Of a stretch of DNA of 64,000 bases, positions 37,030-45,567 are shown piece after piece. Under the pieces are notes generated by a model, which made no database searches, was not told the origin of the DNA, and worked only from the letters and a program-made list of their open reading frames with translations. The stretch spans positions 62,001-126,000 of the forward strand of contig SBHC01000054.1 of the NCBI GenBank assembly GCA_006226375.1. Reading direction: 5' to 3'. Every line of letters starts with the position of its first letter. Position 1 is the stretch's first letter. The position numbers and the translations under genes are program-made. This DNA comes from Deltaproteobacteria bacterium (GTDB taxonomy: Bacteria > Myxococcota_C > UBA6777).

Positions 37030-37206
37030 ACGCTCCTCACCACATCCAACACTTGCTCTGAGAATGCAGAGTGCCCACAAGGACAGCAGTGTAAGGAACA
37101 GTGCGTGTGGGTAGGTGCAGAAACGACGCAAGAACCCAACGGCCAAGGCAACCTGTACATGACAGAGTTCGAGAACGAAACCATCCGAAAGATCACCAAG
37201 CCCTAA
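37030..37206 (+). pseudogene. Remnant of a Cys-rich / NHL-repeat protein
   Basis: An open stretch of 58 codons between a TGA and a TAA, without a proper start, reads TCSENAECPQGQQCKEQC and then DGQ-like NGQGNLYMTEFENETIRKITKP before the stop. The first part resembles the short Cys motif near the N-terminus of the neighbouring lipoproteins and the second the last blade of an NHL propeller. Joining these two halves in 58 codons, with no signal peptide and no start, suggests the two ends of a larger gene left after an internal deletion. The remainder of the 513-base gap 36863-37375 has no other recognisable coding sequence. Confidence 0.4.
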
Positions 37207-37375
37207 GCAAATCCCCTACAAGTCGCAACCCTCCAGCCTGGCTCACTTTCAAAAGCAACGTCACCCTCCCCGTTCGCACTCCGTTTCATTTTCTGTTAGT
37301 GTTTCTTGTAGTTATTGAATGTAAGCATGCATTGGGTTGGATGGTATCTGACACCCAAGAGGGAGAATTGTATTG

Positions 37376-40300
37376 ATGTGGTATCGATTGTTTTCAGTGT
37401 TTGTTGTGTCCAGTGTCTTAATGTTGAACAGCATCGGCTGCAGCTCAACGCCTGCTTTGCCCTGCACAGCGACGGCAGGAACCAACAGCCAAGATGACTG
37501 CCCCAACGGCTTTCGATGTGAACAAGGCAAGTGTGTTGTCGGCTGCAAACCCGAGGAATCCACCTGCAGCAATCGCTGCGTGAACCTGCAAAAATCAACC
37601 GCACATTGCGGCCAATGCGGAACCACTTGTGACAAGGGCAAGATCTGCGTGGCGGGTGCTTGTCAGGTCGAATGCGAAGAAGGGAAGACCGCTTGCGGCG
37701 ACAACTGTGTCAACACCCAAAACGACAACGCTCACTGCGGTGCTTGCGACAACGCCTGCAAAACAGACGAGCTGTGCCAGGAAGGTGCTTGCAAACCAGA
37801 GTGTGCCCAGGGTCTTAACAAATGTGGAGAAGCCTGCGTCAACCTCAAGACCAACAACAACCACTGTGGAGCTTGCGACAAGGTTTGCCCAGCAGGCAAC
37901 GTGTGTAGCTCAGGACAATGCCAACTCTCCTGCCAAAGTGGCTTGGAGGTATGCTCCGAGCGATGTGTCGACGTTCAAACCGACAACCGCAACTGCGGCT
38001 CCTGTGGAACCACCTGCAAAACAGGTGAGCTTTGCTCCCAAGGCAAATGCCAGCTCTCCTGCCAACAAGGCTTGACCCAATGCAACAACACCTGCGTCAA
38101 CACAGCCAGTGACCGACAACACTGCGGCACCTGCGACAACGCTTGCAAAACTGGCTTTGTCTGCAACCAGGGAGCTTGTGAGTTGTTCTGCGCAACAGGC
38201 CAAAGCAAATGCAGCAACCTGTGCGTCGACGTTGCAACCGATCGTGCCAACTGTGGAGCCTGTGGAACCGCTTGCCAGCAAGGCGAAGTGTGCTCCAACG
38301 GAAAGTGCGTGATCTCTTGCCCAACAGGTCAAACCGAATGCACTGGGGCTTGCACCAACCTCCAGGTCGACGCCAACAACTGCGGCGCGTGTGGAACGCG
38401 TTGCTCGGGAGGCAAGCTGTGCATCTCGGGTCAATGCAAGTGCGCCACCAACCTCACAGACTGCAGCGGCGCTTGCAAAGACACAGACACCGACCGAAGC
38501 CACTGTGGCTCCTGCGGGAAAGCCTGTGGTTCCGGCCAATTTTGTGTGAAAGGTGCCTGCATCGTTTCGTGCCCCTCGGGACAGGTTGAATGCAAAGGCA
38601 AATGCATCGACACCAACACCGACAACACCAACTGCGGCGCATGTGGCACCGTCTGTACAGGTGGACAAACCTGCCAGTCAGGCACCTGCCAATGCCCCAG
38701 CTCGTTGAAAACCTGCAGCGGCTCCTGCGTGGACACCCAAACCGATCGCTCCCACTGTGGTGCCTGCAGCAAGCTATGCAAACAAGGGGAAGTCTGCAGC
38801 AGCGGCGCTTGCTCCCTTCAATGTCCCACAGGCTTCAAAAACTGCAGCGGCAGCTGTGTGAACACGCAGAGCGACAGCAAACATTGCGGCGCCTGCGGCG
38901 TCATTTGCCAGTCAGGTGAGTTGTGTCTGTCGGGGTCGTGCCAGCTGTACTGTCAGGCAGGCTGGAAAGACTGCAACGGCACATGCCAAGACCTCCAAAA
39001 CGACAACAACCACTGCGGTGCTTGCGGCAATGCTTGCGCCAAAGGCACCGTATGTTCGGCAGGAAAGTGCATACAAGCCTGTCCCAGCACGCAACTCACT
39101 TGCGGCGGCGCTTGCGTCGATCCACAAACCGACCTCAAGCACTGCGGTCGCTGCAACAGCCCTTGCAAGACGGATCAAGCCTGCATCTCCGGACGTTGCG
39201 AAACCTGTCTGGATTGCCCGATTTGGGTCACACGAGCCGGCGGAACAAGCTCCGACCAAGGATACGCTGTAGCTGCCGACAACCGAGGCAACACCTACTC
39301 CACAGGACGCATCAACGGAACCGCCAACTTTGACCTGATCACATTGAACACCAAAGGAAGCACCGACATCTACGTCACCAAGCAGGACGTAACAGGAAAA
39401 TACCTGTGGGCTGTCCGCTTGGGTGGAACATCCGCAGACAACTCCTTCAGCATCGCTGCCGACACAGCTGGAAACGCCTATGTTTCGGGGTCGTTCCAGG
39501 GCACCGCTGACTTTGGCTCCTTCACCCTGACCAGCAAGGGTTCCACCGATATGTTCGCAGCCAAGCTCGACAAAACCGGGAAAGTCCTGTGGGCGATCGG
39601 TGCTGGTGGTATTTACGCTGATTATGGCTACGGTATCGACGTGGACAGCAAGGGCAATGTGTATGTCACGGGAAGCTTCCAAGACACCGCATCCTTCGGC
39701 ACAACCACCTTCACAACCAAAGGCTCCAACGACGTCTTCCTGGCCAAGCTCGATAGCAACGGAACATGGTCGTCGGTCCAACAATTTGGAGGCACATCTT
39801 CCGACGTAGCCTACGACCTCAAAGTGGACGACAAGGATGCTCCTCACATCGCCGGCATCTTCGCCAACTCCATCGAGATAGGTAGCACCACGTTAAGCAG
39901 CAACGGAAGCTATGACATCTTTGTTGCCAAGTGGAACGCATCCGGTCAACCCGTGTGGGCGAAGAACGCGGGCGGCTCCGGCAATGACAGAGTCACTCGG
40001 CTGGCCGTTGACGCCTCTAGCAACGCGTACGTTGTAGGTTACTTCAGCGACACAACCACCATCGGAACCACAACGCTCAAGACCAACGGCTCCAACGATT
40101 TCTTCGTCGCCAAATTCAACAACCAAGGAGCCATCCAGTGGGCCCAGAGTGGCGGCAGCATTGAATCGGATTATGCGTACGGTGTCGCCGTCGACAAGGC
40201 TGGCAACGTGTACATTGGTGGCTACTTTGACTCCACGTTGTTCCTGGATGCGATCGTGCTCTTTTCCCGCCGCAACAACGACATCTTCATCGCCAAGCTC

Positions 40301-41920
40301 GACAGCCAGGGTCGCTACACCGGAGCCATTCAAGCTGGCGGAGACAATAGCGGCGACTACCTCTACGATCTGGAAGTTGACAGCACCGATGTACTCTACG
40401 CCACAGGCTCGTTCCAAACAGCCGCAACGTTTGGGAAGTCATCGATTGGCTCGGCAGGGAGCAACGACTCTTGGAGCGCACGCTACGGTCGTGTGTCATG
40501 CCCACCGGGCCACAAAATGTGTGGTGGTGTCTGTACCTACAATTTGATCGACGAAGCCAACTGTGGCGCTTGTGGAACCCAATGTTCCTCCAGTCAGGTC
40601 TGCTGGTCCAACCAGTGTGGTATGTGTGAGTCTTGCCCCTCCAAGGTGTTCACGGTCACTCGCACCTATCTCAACCGCAGAGAGCACACGTTTGTGGACA
40701 GCCAGGACAACATCTACGTCACTGGAACCATCTCCGGCAACATGATCTTTGGCACCACAACGTTAAGTGGCCGGGGCGGCTCCCTCGACTTGTACGTTGC
40801 CAAGTACGACAAGAGCGGCGCGTTTAAGTGGGTGTACCACGGCGGAGGACCGCAAGGCTATGAGTACCCCACTCGATTGCATGTCGATCGTTCGGGCAAC
40901 ACCTATCTCCTCGGTCGATTCTATCGAGGGGACGCGGTGTTTGATAACACCACATTGAAAGGCGCAAGCTATGATAACGACATCTTTGTGCTCAAGCTCA
41001 ACGCCAATGGAAAGTTGCAGTGGGCTCGAAGCGGCGGAGGGTTGTCACACGATTACGGAACCGACATCGCAGTAGACAGTTCGGGACATGCGTACATCAC
41101 AGGTTACTACAGGACCTCAGCGGTCTTTGGCAACACGACATTGACCACGTCCACCAACTACGACTTGTTCGTGGCCAAGCTTCACAGCACCAGCGGTGTT
41201 TTCCTCTGGGCCAAAGACTCCCAAGGCACCTCCAATGCTTACGCGTATGGGATTGCCGTGGATAGCTCCAACGATGTGTATCTCACAGGTTACTTTAACG
41301 CCAAGATTAACTTTGGCACCACGTCGCTTTCGACAGAAGGCTCCAGTGACATCTTCCTTGCCAAGATGGATCGCAACGGCAACGCCATTTGGGCGCAGCG
41401 TTATGGGGGTGTAGGAACACAGATTGTGAGCGCAATGCAGCTGGACGCAAACGGCAACATCTACCTCGCCGGTCACTTTAACAACACAGCAACCTTTGGA
41501 ACCACAACACATACAAGCCAAGGCTCCAACGACATCTTTGTGTTCAAGGTTAACAAGCAAGGCAACATGCAGTGGTCGTTTGCGGGAGGAGGCAAAGGCT
41601 CAGAGCAAGCCTTCAGCTTGGCCGTAGACCGCAATGGCTCGGTGTACGTCGGTGGTCAATTCGACACCATCGCAACCTTCGGAAGCAAAACCGTCATCAC
41701 CTACGGCTACACAGACATGTGTGTCATTAAGTTAAACAGCGTTGGCGTTGTTCAGGGAGTTATCTCTGGAGGCGGGCGTTCGACGGAGTACCCACGAGGT
41801 CTCTGGTTTGACGCCAAAGGAAACCTCCTGGTCACGGGTCAGTTCCCCAACCAAGTCCGGTTTGGCGAGACGATCGTCCCCAACGGCTACTACGTTCTTG
41901 CCTTTCAGTTCAAGTTTTAG
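37376..41920 (+). CDS. Cys-rich repeat lipoprotein with SBBP beta-propeller repeats
   Basis: About 1514 residues. The ATG used is preceded by GGGAG at ten bases; it gives a signal ending NSIGC, probably lipidated. Residues 45-605 hold 13 copies of the same 43-residue CGxC unit found in the giant lipoprotein upstream. From about 611 to 1040 and again from about 1095 to the end there are SBBP-type propeller blades (A-V-D-x-x-G-N-x-Y-V-T-G-x-F, T-A-x-F-G-x-x-T-L-x-S-x-G-S-x-D-I-F-V-A-K-L-D, W-A-x-x-x-G-G). One further Cys unit (CGACGTQC) sits between the two propeller blocks. The protein is probably a surface stalk carrying one or two propeller heads. Its last 11 bases overlap the convergent thiamine-binding gene. 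Confidence 0.87.
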   Translation: MWYRLFSVFVVSSVLMLNSIGCSSTPALPCTATAGTNSQDDCPNGFRCEQGKCVVGCKPEESTCSNRCVNLQKSTAHCGQCGTTCDKGKICVAGACQVECEEGKTACGDNCVNTQNDNAHCGACDNACKTDELCQEGACKPECAQGLNKCGEACVNLKTNNNHCGACDKVCPAGNVCSSGQCQLSCQSGLEVCSERCVDVQTDNRNCGSCGTTCKTGELCSQGKCQLSCQQGLTQCNNTCVNTASDRQHCGTCDNACKTGFVCNQGACELFCATGQSKCSNLCVDVATDRANCGACGTACQQGEVCSNGKCVISCPTGQTECTGACTNLQVDANNCGACGTRCSGGKLCISGQCKCATNLTDCSGACKDTDTDRSHCGSCGKACGSGQFCVKGACIVSCPSGQVECKGKCIDTNTDNTNCGACGTVCTGGQTCQSGTCQCPSSLKTCSGSCVDTQTDRSHCGACSKLCKQGEVCSSGACSLQCPTGFKNCSGSCVNTQSDSKHCGACGVICQSGELCLSGSCQLYCQAGWKDCNGTCQDLQNDNNHCGACGNACAKGTVCSAGKCIQACPSTQLTCGGACVDPQTDLKHCGRCNSPCKTDQACISGRCETCLDCPIWVTRAGGTSSDQGYAVAADNRGNTYSTGRINGTANFDLITLNTKGSTDIYVTKQDVTGKYLWAVRLGGTSADNSFSIAADTAGNAYVSGSFQGTADFGSFTLTSKGSTDMFAAKLDKTGKVLWAIGAGGIYADYGYGIDVDSKGNVYVTGSFQDTASFGTTTFTTKGSNDVFLAKLDSNGTWSSVQQFGGTSSDVAYDLKVDDKDAPHIAGIFANSIEIGSTTLSSNGSYDIFVAKWNASGQPVWAKNAGGSGNDRVTRLAVDASSNAYVVGYFSDTTTIGTTTLKTNGSNDFFVAKFNNQGAIQWAQSGGSIESDYAYGVAVDKAGNVYIGGYFDSTLFLDAIVLFSRRNNDIFIAKLDSQGRYTGAIQAGGDNSGDYLYDLEVDSTDVLYATGSFQTAATFGKSSIGSAGSNDSWSARYGRVSCPPGHKMCGGVCTYNLIDEANCGACGTQCSSSQVCWSNQCGMCESCPSKVFTVTRTYLNRREHTFVDSQDNIYVTGTISGNMIFGTTTLSGRGGSLDLYVAKYDKSGAFKWVYHGGGPQGYEYPTRLHVDRSGNTYLLGRFYRGDAVFDNTTLKGASYDNDIFVLKLNANGKLQWARSGGGLSHDYGTDIAVDSSGHAYITGYYRTSAVFGNTTLTTSTNYDLFVAKLHSTSGVFLWAKDSQGTSNAYAYGIAVDSSNDVYLTGYFNAKINFGTTSLSTEGSSDIFLAKMDRNGNAIWAQRYGGVGTQIVSAMQLDANGNIYLAGHFNNTATFGTTTHTSQGSNDIFVFKVNKQGNMQWSFAGGGKGSEQAFSLAVDRNGSVYVGGQFDTIATFGSKTVITYGYTDMCVIKLNSVGVVQGVISGGGRSTEYPRGLWFDAKGNLLVTGQFPNQVRFGETIVPNGYYVLAFQFKF

Positions 41921-42215
41921 AGCGCTTCTCTTCCACGCTCTTCACCTTGTCTTCCATGGTCTGGTTTCGGTCGGTCCGGGTCCCACACTTGATGGTCGTG
42001 GTGATCCGCGGTGCGCCCATCTCGTGAACAGCTTCATGACATCGACGAACGGCTGCAAACACGTCGTCCCACTCTCCCTCGATGGTGGTGCCGTACGAGT
42101 GCATGCTGGACTTCAGGCCTGAATCGTCCAACACTCGCTGACACTCCACAATGTACTTGGACAGCGAGACTCCCACACCAATCGGCACCAAACACAGGTC
42201 AACCATCACTTTCAT
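41910..42215 (-). CDS. MTH1187 family thiamine-binding protein
   Basis: A 101-residue member of the UPF0045/MTH1187 (YkoF-like) family. The family fold is a small ferredoxin-like domain that binds thiamine or related compounds. Recognisable parts are the opening strand VMVDLCLVPIGVGVSLSKYI, SSMHSYGTTIEGEWDDVFAAV and the helix RRCHEAVHEMGAPRITTTIKCGTRTD, which is the diagnostic ending. The last dozen residues are charged. A strong ribosome site (GAAGGAGAA) precedes the ATG. The gene is convergent with the propeller lipoprotein and shares 11 bases with it. Two 21-bp-spaced repeats lie 38 bases upstream of the start and may control it; thiamine-related genes are otherwise absent from the window. 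Confidence 0.88.
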   Translation of the reverse strand: MKVMVDLCLVPIGVGVSLSKYIVECQRVLDDSGLKSSMHSYGTTIEGEWDDVFAAVRRCHEAVHEMGAPRITTTIKCGTRTDRNQTMEDKVKSVEEKRSKT

Positions 42216-42252
42216 TCGCTTGTTCTCCTTCTACCAACCCAGGGGCATCCAT

Positions 42253-42292
42253 GGTGTCTTACATTTGGACAGGGGTGTCTGTCATTTGGACA
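42253..42292. promoter_or_regulatory. Tandem operator-like repeats with 21-bp spacing
   Basis: GGTGTCTTACATTTGGACA at 42253-42271 and GGTGTCTGTCATTTGGACA at 42274-42292 differ at two bases and lie exactly 21 bp apart, two turns of the helix. The second is a perfect inverted repeat GTGTC-N9-GACAC. This looks like two adjacent binding sites for a dimeric regulator in front of the thiamine-binding gene, although ends of a small mobile element cannot be excluded. Confidence 0.45.
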
Positions 42293-42703
42293 CTCACCAC
42301 ATGTTGCCCCTGTTCGCTTCCCCAGTGAACGTTTCAATAACACCCGCTATTCCTTAGCATCTTGGGTCAAGCGAAGCAACCCAACCAACATGGCACCGGC
42401 CTTGCACAAGCCACCACCACAGAGCGGGCCTTCCCATTTTCCGTTTTGTGATAACCACAGACTCTGGGTTTTTGTCGCATTGGGTCAATCTCCTCTCAAA
42501 CCTTGCTGTCATGACAGAAGGCCTGCTCCCCTCTTCTCTTTTTTTCGCTCCATCTCTCACCCCACACTCAGTGCAGACAAGAGCGCCTTTCGCTCCCTCC
42601 CTGCCTCCTCTTTTCACCCCTGAACCCTCATCGCATGAAGCGCTCTACGCTGGCGTTTTGTGCGTTTTCCTATTGTTCACCTCCATCGTAGCAGGAGATC
42701 CTT
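42293..42703. other. Gap upstream of the YifB gene
   Basis: About 410 bases without a convincing gene. A leftward open frame at 42354-42617 has no ribosome site and no family resemblance. The segment just before the YifB gene contains its ribosome site CAGGAGATCC. No tRNA-like cloverleaf or terminator with a T-run was seen. Confidence 0.5.
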
Positions 42704-44227
42704 ATGAGCCTATCAGTAGCTTCCGGTGCAGTGCTTGGTATTGACGCTTACAAAGTCATGGTCGAAGTGGACATGAGCAACGGAATGCCATCCTTCGACA
42801 TGGTCGGATTGCCCGAAGGAGCGGTCCGAGAAAGCCGAGTGCGCGTTCGCTCAGCCCTCAAGAACTCGGGTTATCCGTACCCTTTGTACTCTCGTCGTAT
42901 CACCATCAATCTGGCCCCCGCCGACATACGCAAGGAAGGAACAGCGTTTGATCTGCCCATTGCGTTGGGTTTGTTGGGGGCCTTTGGCGTGCTCCCTCCT
43001 TTGGCGCTGCAAGACTCCTTGTTTGTAGGTGAGCTAGCTTTAAGCGGCGAAGTTCGCCCTGTGCGAGGCGTGCTCTCCATCGCAGCCATGGCCAAAAACG
43101 AAGGCATCTCCACGCTCGTGGTGCCCTTGGAGAATGCTCCCGAGGCCTCCGTGGTGGAGGGACTCCAAGTGTATGGGATCTCTTCGTTGGGCGAGATCGT
43201 CGACATGCTATTGGGAGAAGCGGAGAAGCCTCCGACCGAGCCAGAAGAGCAGTGGAATGAGTTACCGTCCTATCGCATCGATATGGCTGACGTGAAAGGG
43301 CAAGAACATGTGAAGCGGGCGATGGAGGTCGCAGCAAGCGGCAACCACAACATTCTGATGGTAGGACCTCCAGGCTCTGGCAAGACGATGTTAGCCCGCC
43401 GCCTGGCTACGCTTCTGCCCCCTTTGCAGTTTGTAGAGGCCTTGGAAACGACCAAGGTTTACAGCGTAAGCGGGCTGTTGAGGAAGCAAGGTTTGGTGCG
43501 AGAGAGACCCTTCCGAACACCGCACCATACGATCTCCGATGCAGGACTTGTCGGAGGAGGAGCCATCCCTCGTCCAGGGGAGATCTCTCTGGCCCACCAC
43601 GGAGTCTTGTTTCTCGACGAGCTACCTGAGTTTCGCCGCAACGTCCTGGAAGTGCTTCGTCAGCCGCTGGAAGAACGCGCTGTGACGCTGGCGCGTTCGG
43701 CTGTTACGTTGTCGTATCCTGCCAACTTCCTCCTTGTTGCCGCGATGAACCCTTGTCCTTGCGGCTCAGGCTCCACCAACTGCCAGTGCAGCAGCGTTGA
43801 AGTGCAGCGTTACCGCTCCCGCATCTCCGGGCCTTTGCTCGACCGCATCGACCTTCATATACAGGTAGCCAACGTACCCTTTCACGACCTCAAAGACACG
43901 CGCCGCGGCGAAACCTCCGCTAGCATCCGTCAACGTGTGATGCAAGCACGACAGCGTCAGTTTGAGCGCCTGTCCTTGCAAGGCATCACCACCAACGCAG
44001 AGATGGAGGCTTCTCACATCCAAGAATACTGCCATGTCGAACAAGAGGGGCTGCAATTGTTGGAGCGAGCGGTCCATCGATTTGGGATGAGCGCCCGGGC
44101 CTACCATCGCATCCTTAAAGTGTCGCGAACGATCGCAGACCTCGAAGGAGACGAGCACATACAACCCAACCACATCGCCGAAGCCATTCAATACCGTAGC
44201 CTCGATCGTCGCTTAACCTTTGCTTGA
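42704..44227 (+). CDS. comM: YifB/ComM family Mg-chelatase-like AAA+ ATPase
   Basis: A complete 507-residue YifB-family protein. The N-terminal Lon-like domain begins ASGAVLGIDAYKVMVEVDMSNGMPSFDMVGLP, as in all members, with the conserved NLAPADIRKEG and GELALSGEVRPV. The AAA+ core has Walker A GPPGSGKT at 221-228, the FRTPHHTISDAGLVGGG block, Walker B-type GVLFLDELPEF, and a Cys cluster NPCPCGSGSTNCQC that may bind zinc. In naturally transformable bacteria ComM is a hexameric helicase promoting branch migration during recombination of incoming DNA. Here recA begins 104 bases downstream, which fits a role in homologous recombination. Confidence 0.93.
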   Translation: MSLSVASGAVLGIDAYKVMVEVDMSNGMPSFDMVGLPEGAVRESRVRVRSALKNSGYPYPLYSRRITINLAPADIRKEGTAFDLPIALGLLGAFGVLPPLALQDSLFVGELALSGEVRPVRGVLSIAAMAKNEGISTLVVPLENAPEASVVEGLQVYGISSLGEIVDMLLGEAEKPPTEPEEQWNELPSYRIDMADVKGQEHVKRAMEVAASGNHNILMVGPPGSGKTMLARRLATLLPPLQFVEALETTKVYSVSGLLRKQGLVRERPFRTPHHTISDAGLVGGGAIPRPGEISLAHHGVLFLDELPEFRRNVLEVLRQPLEERAVTLARSAVTLSYPANFLLVAAMNPCPCGSGSTNCQCSSVEVQRYRSRISGPLLDRIDLHIQVANVPFHDLKDTRRGETSASIRQRVMQARQRQFERLSLQGITTNAEMEASHIQEYCHVEQEGLQLLERAVHRFGMSARAYHRILKVSRTIADLEGDEHIQPNHIAEAIQYRSLDRRLTFA

Positions 44228-44331
44228 GACCAGAGGACGCATGGATAGCTCCTCGTTCGCTTCCGTTGTAGCTATTTTACTTTCTTCGGAAGCTATCCCA
44301 CAGAAAAGATACATACTAGAAAAAGGAACCA

Positions 44332-45474
44332 ATGATGTTGAAGAAAAAATTGGAAATGGTCGCCAAAATGATTGTCTCTGCTGAAAAGCAATTTGGTCAG
44401 GGGGCGTTGATGCAGTTAAGTGAAACACCGCTTCGACCCAAAGTTGAAGTTCTTCCGACAGGCTCGTTGGGGCTGGATGTTGCGCTGGGCGTCGGAGGCT
44501 GGCCCAAAGGTCGGCTGGTGGAAGTGTATGGACCGGAGTCCTCGGGCAAAAGCACCCTCGCCCTGGAAGCGGTTCGCGCCTGCCAGGAAGGCGGAGGCAT
44601 CGCAGCTTACATCGACGCAGAACATGCGCTTGATCTGGTGTATGCACGCAACTTGGGCGTGAAAGTGGAAGAGATGCTCTTGTCACAGCCGGACACAGGC
44701 GAGCAAGGCCTCGACATTGTCGACTTGATCGTTCGCAGCGGCGCCGTTGACCTTATCGTGGTCGACTCCGTTGCCGCGTTGATCCCCAAGGCAGAGCTGG
44801 AAGGCGACATGGGCGACGTCCACATGGGCTTGCAAGCACGTTTGATGAGCCAAGCCTTGCGAAAGCTTGTGGGTAGCATCGCAAAGACCTCAACGACGGT
44901 GCTGTTTCTCAATCAGATTCGCCACAAAATAGGTGTGATGTTTGGCTCACCCGAAACCACTCCTGGAGGCAACGCGCTTAAGTTTTTTGCGTCGGTGCGT
45001 GTGGACCTTCGCCGCGTGGGAGGACTCAAAGAAGGCAACCAAATGGTGGGTCATCGCGTCCGCGCCAAGGTCGTCAAGAACAAGGTCGCAGCGCCCTTTC
45101 AGGAAGCTGAGTTTGAGATTCGGTATGGCACCGGCATCAGCAACCTCGCTGAGGTTTTGGATTGGGGTGTGGAGTACGACCTGATCGAGAAGTCCGGCTC
45201 CTGGTATAGCTACAACCATAGCATCCTGGGTCAGGGTCGTGAGCGCGCCTGCCACAACCTGGAGCAACAGCCAGAGCTTCTCTCCACCTTGCAGCAACAA
45301 TTGCATGCTCACATCCCAGCGCTTCAAATGGAAGCTCCAGTCACAACAGAGAAGGTCCCCGATGTAGCGGAACCTTCACCCGAACAACCGAAAAAAGAAG
45401 CGAAGTCCTCGAAACGAGGTACAAGCAAAGGCAAAAAAGCCCGCAACCAACAAGCCGCCAAAACCCAGAACTGA
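44332..45474 (+). CDS. recA: Recombinase RecA with basic C-terminal tail
   Basis: The core is standard RecA: Walker [10 protein letters not shown] at 67-75, YIDAEHALD, the [20 protein letters not shown] segment, loop L2 region with [28 protein letters not shown], and the polymer and DNA-binding parts. It forms filaments on single-stranded DNA and catalyses strand exchange and LexA-type self-cleavage. Length is 380 residues against about 350 usual. The extra tail is rich in lysine, serine and alanine ([18 protein letters not shown]), the opposite of the acidic tail of E. coli RecA. Two ATGs in tandem follow AAAAGGA. The N-terminus is short, starting directly in the polymerisation helix. No SOS box could be identified in the 104-base gap from the YifB gene. 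Confidence 0.97.
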   Translation: MMLKKKLEMVAKMIVSAEKQFGQGALMQLSETPLRPKVEVLPTGSLGLDVALGVGGWPKGRLVEVYGPESSGKSTLALEAVRACQEGGGIAAYIDAEHALDLVYARNLGVKVEEMLLSQPDTGEQGLDIVDLIVRSGAVDLIVVDSVAALIPKAELEGDMGDVHMGLQARLMSQALRKLVGSIAKTSTTVLFLNQIRHKIGVMFGSPETTPGGNALKFFASVRVDLRRVGGLKEGNQMVGHRVRAKVVKNKVAAPFQEAEFEIRYGTGISNLAEVLDWGVEYDLIEKSGSWYSYNHSILGQGRERACHNLEQQPELLSTLQQQLHAHIPALQMEAPVTTEKVPDVAEPSPEQPKKEAKSSKRGTSKGKKARNQQAAKTQN

Positions 45475-45484
45475 TCGATGGAAC

Positions 45485-45512
45485 TTGCGTGTTGATTCAG
45501 TTCTTGTATACT
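45485..45512 (+). promoter_or_regulatory. Promoter-like pair before the kinase-receiver gene
   Basis: TTGCGT and TATACT are 16 bases apart, 55 bases before the start codon and just after the recA stop, suggesting that the signalling genes have their own promoter. Confidence 0.45.
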
Positions 45513-45567
45513 GCCTATAAGACTCCCCCAAAGAATAACAAGTCGGGAAGCGGCAGGACTACAACAA

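Noticed and set aside
36952-37146. A 64-codon minus-strand open frame between two surface-protein genes
   Set aside because: No ribosome site, and the opposite strand carries the more protein-like NHL/Cys remnant.
42354-42617. An 87-codon minus-strand open frame before the YifB gene
   Set aside because: No ribosome site, very basic and without any recognisable fold; probably noncoding.
44228-44331. A LexA/SOS box before recA
   Set aside because: No palindromic element resembling known SOS boxes could be found; two AGCTAT copies are direct repeats without operator symmetry.
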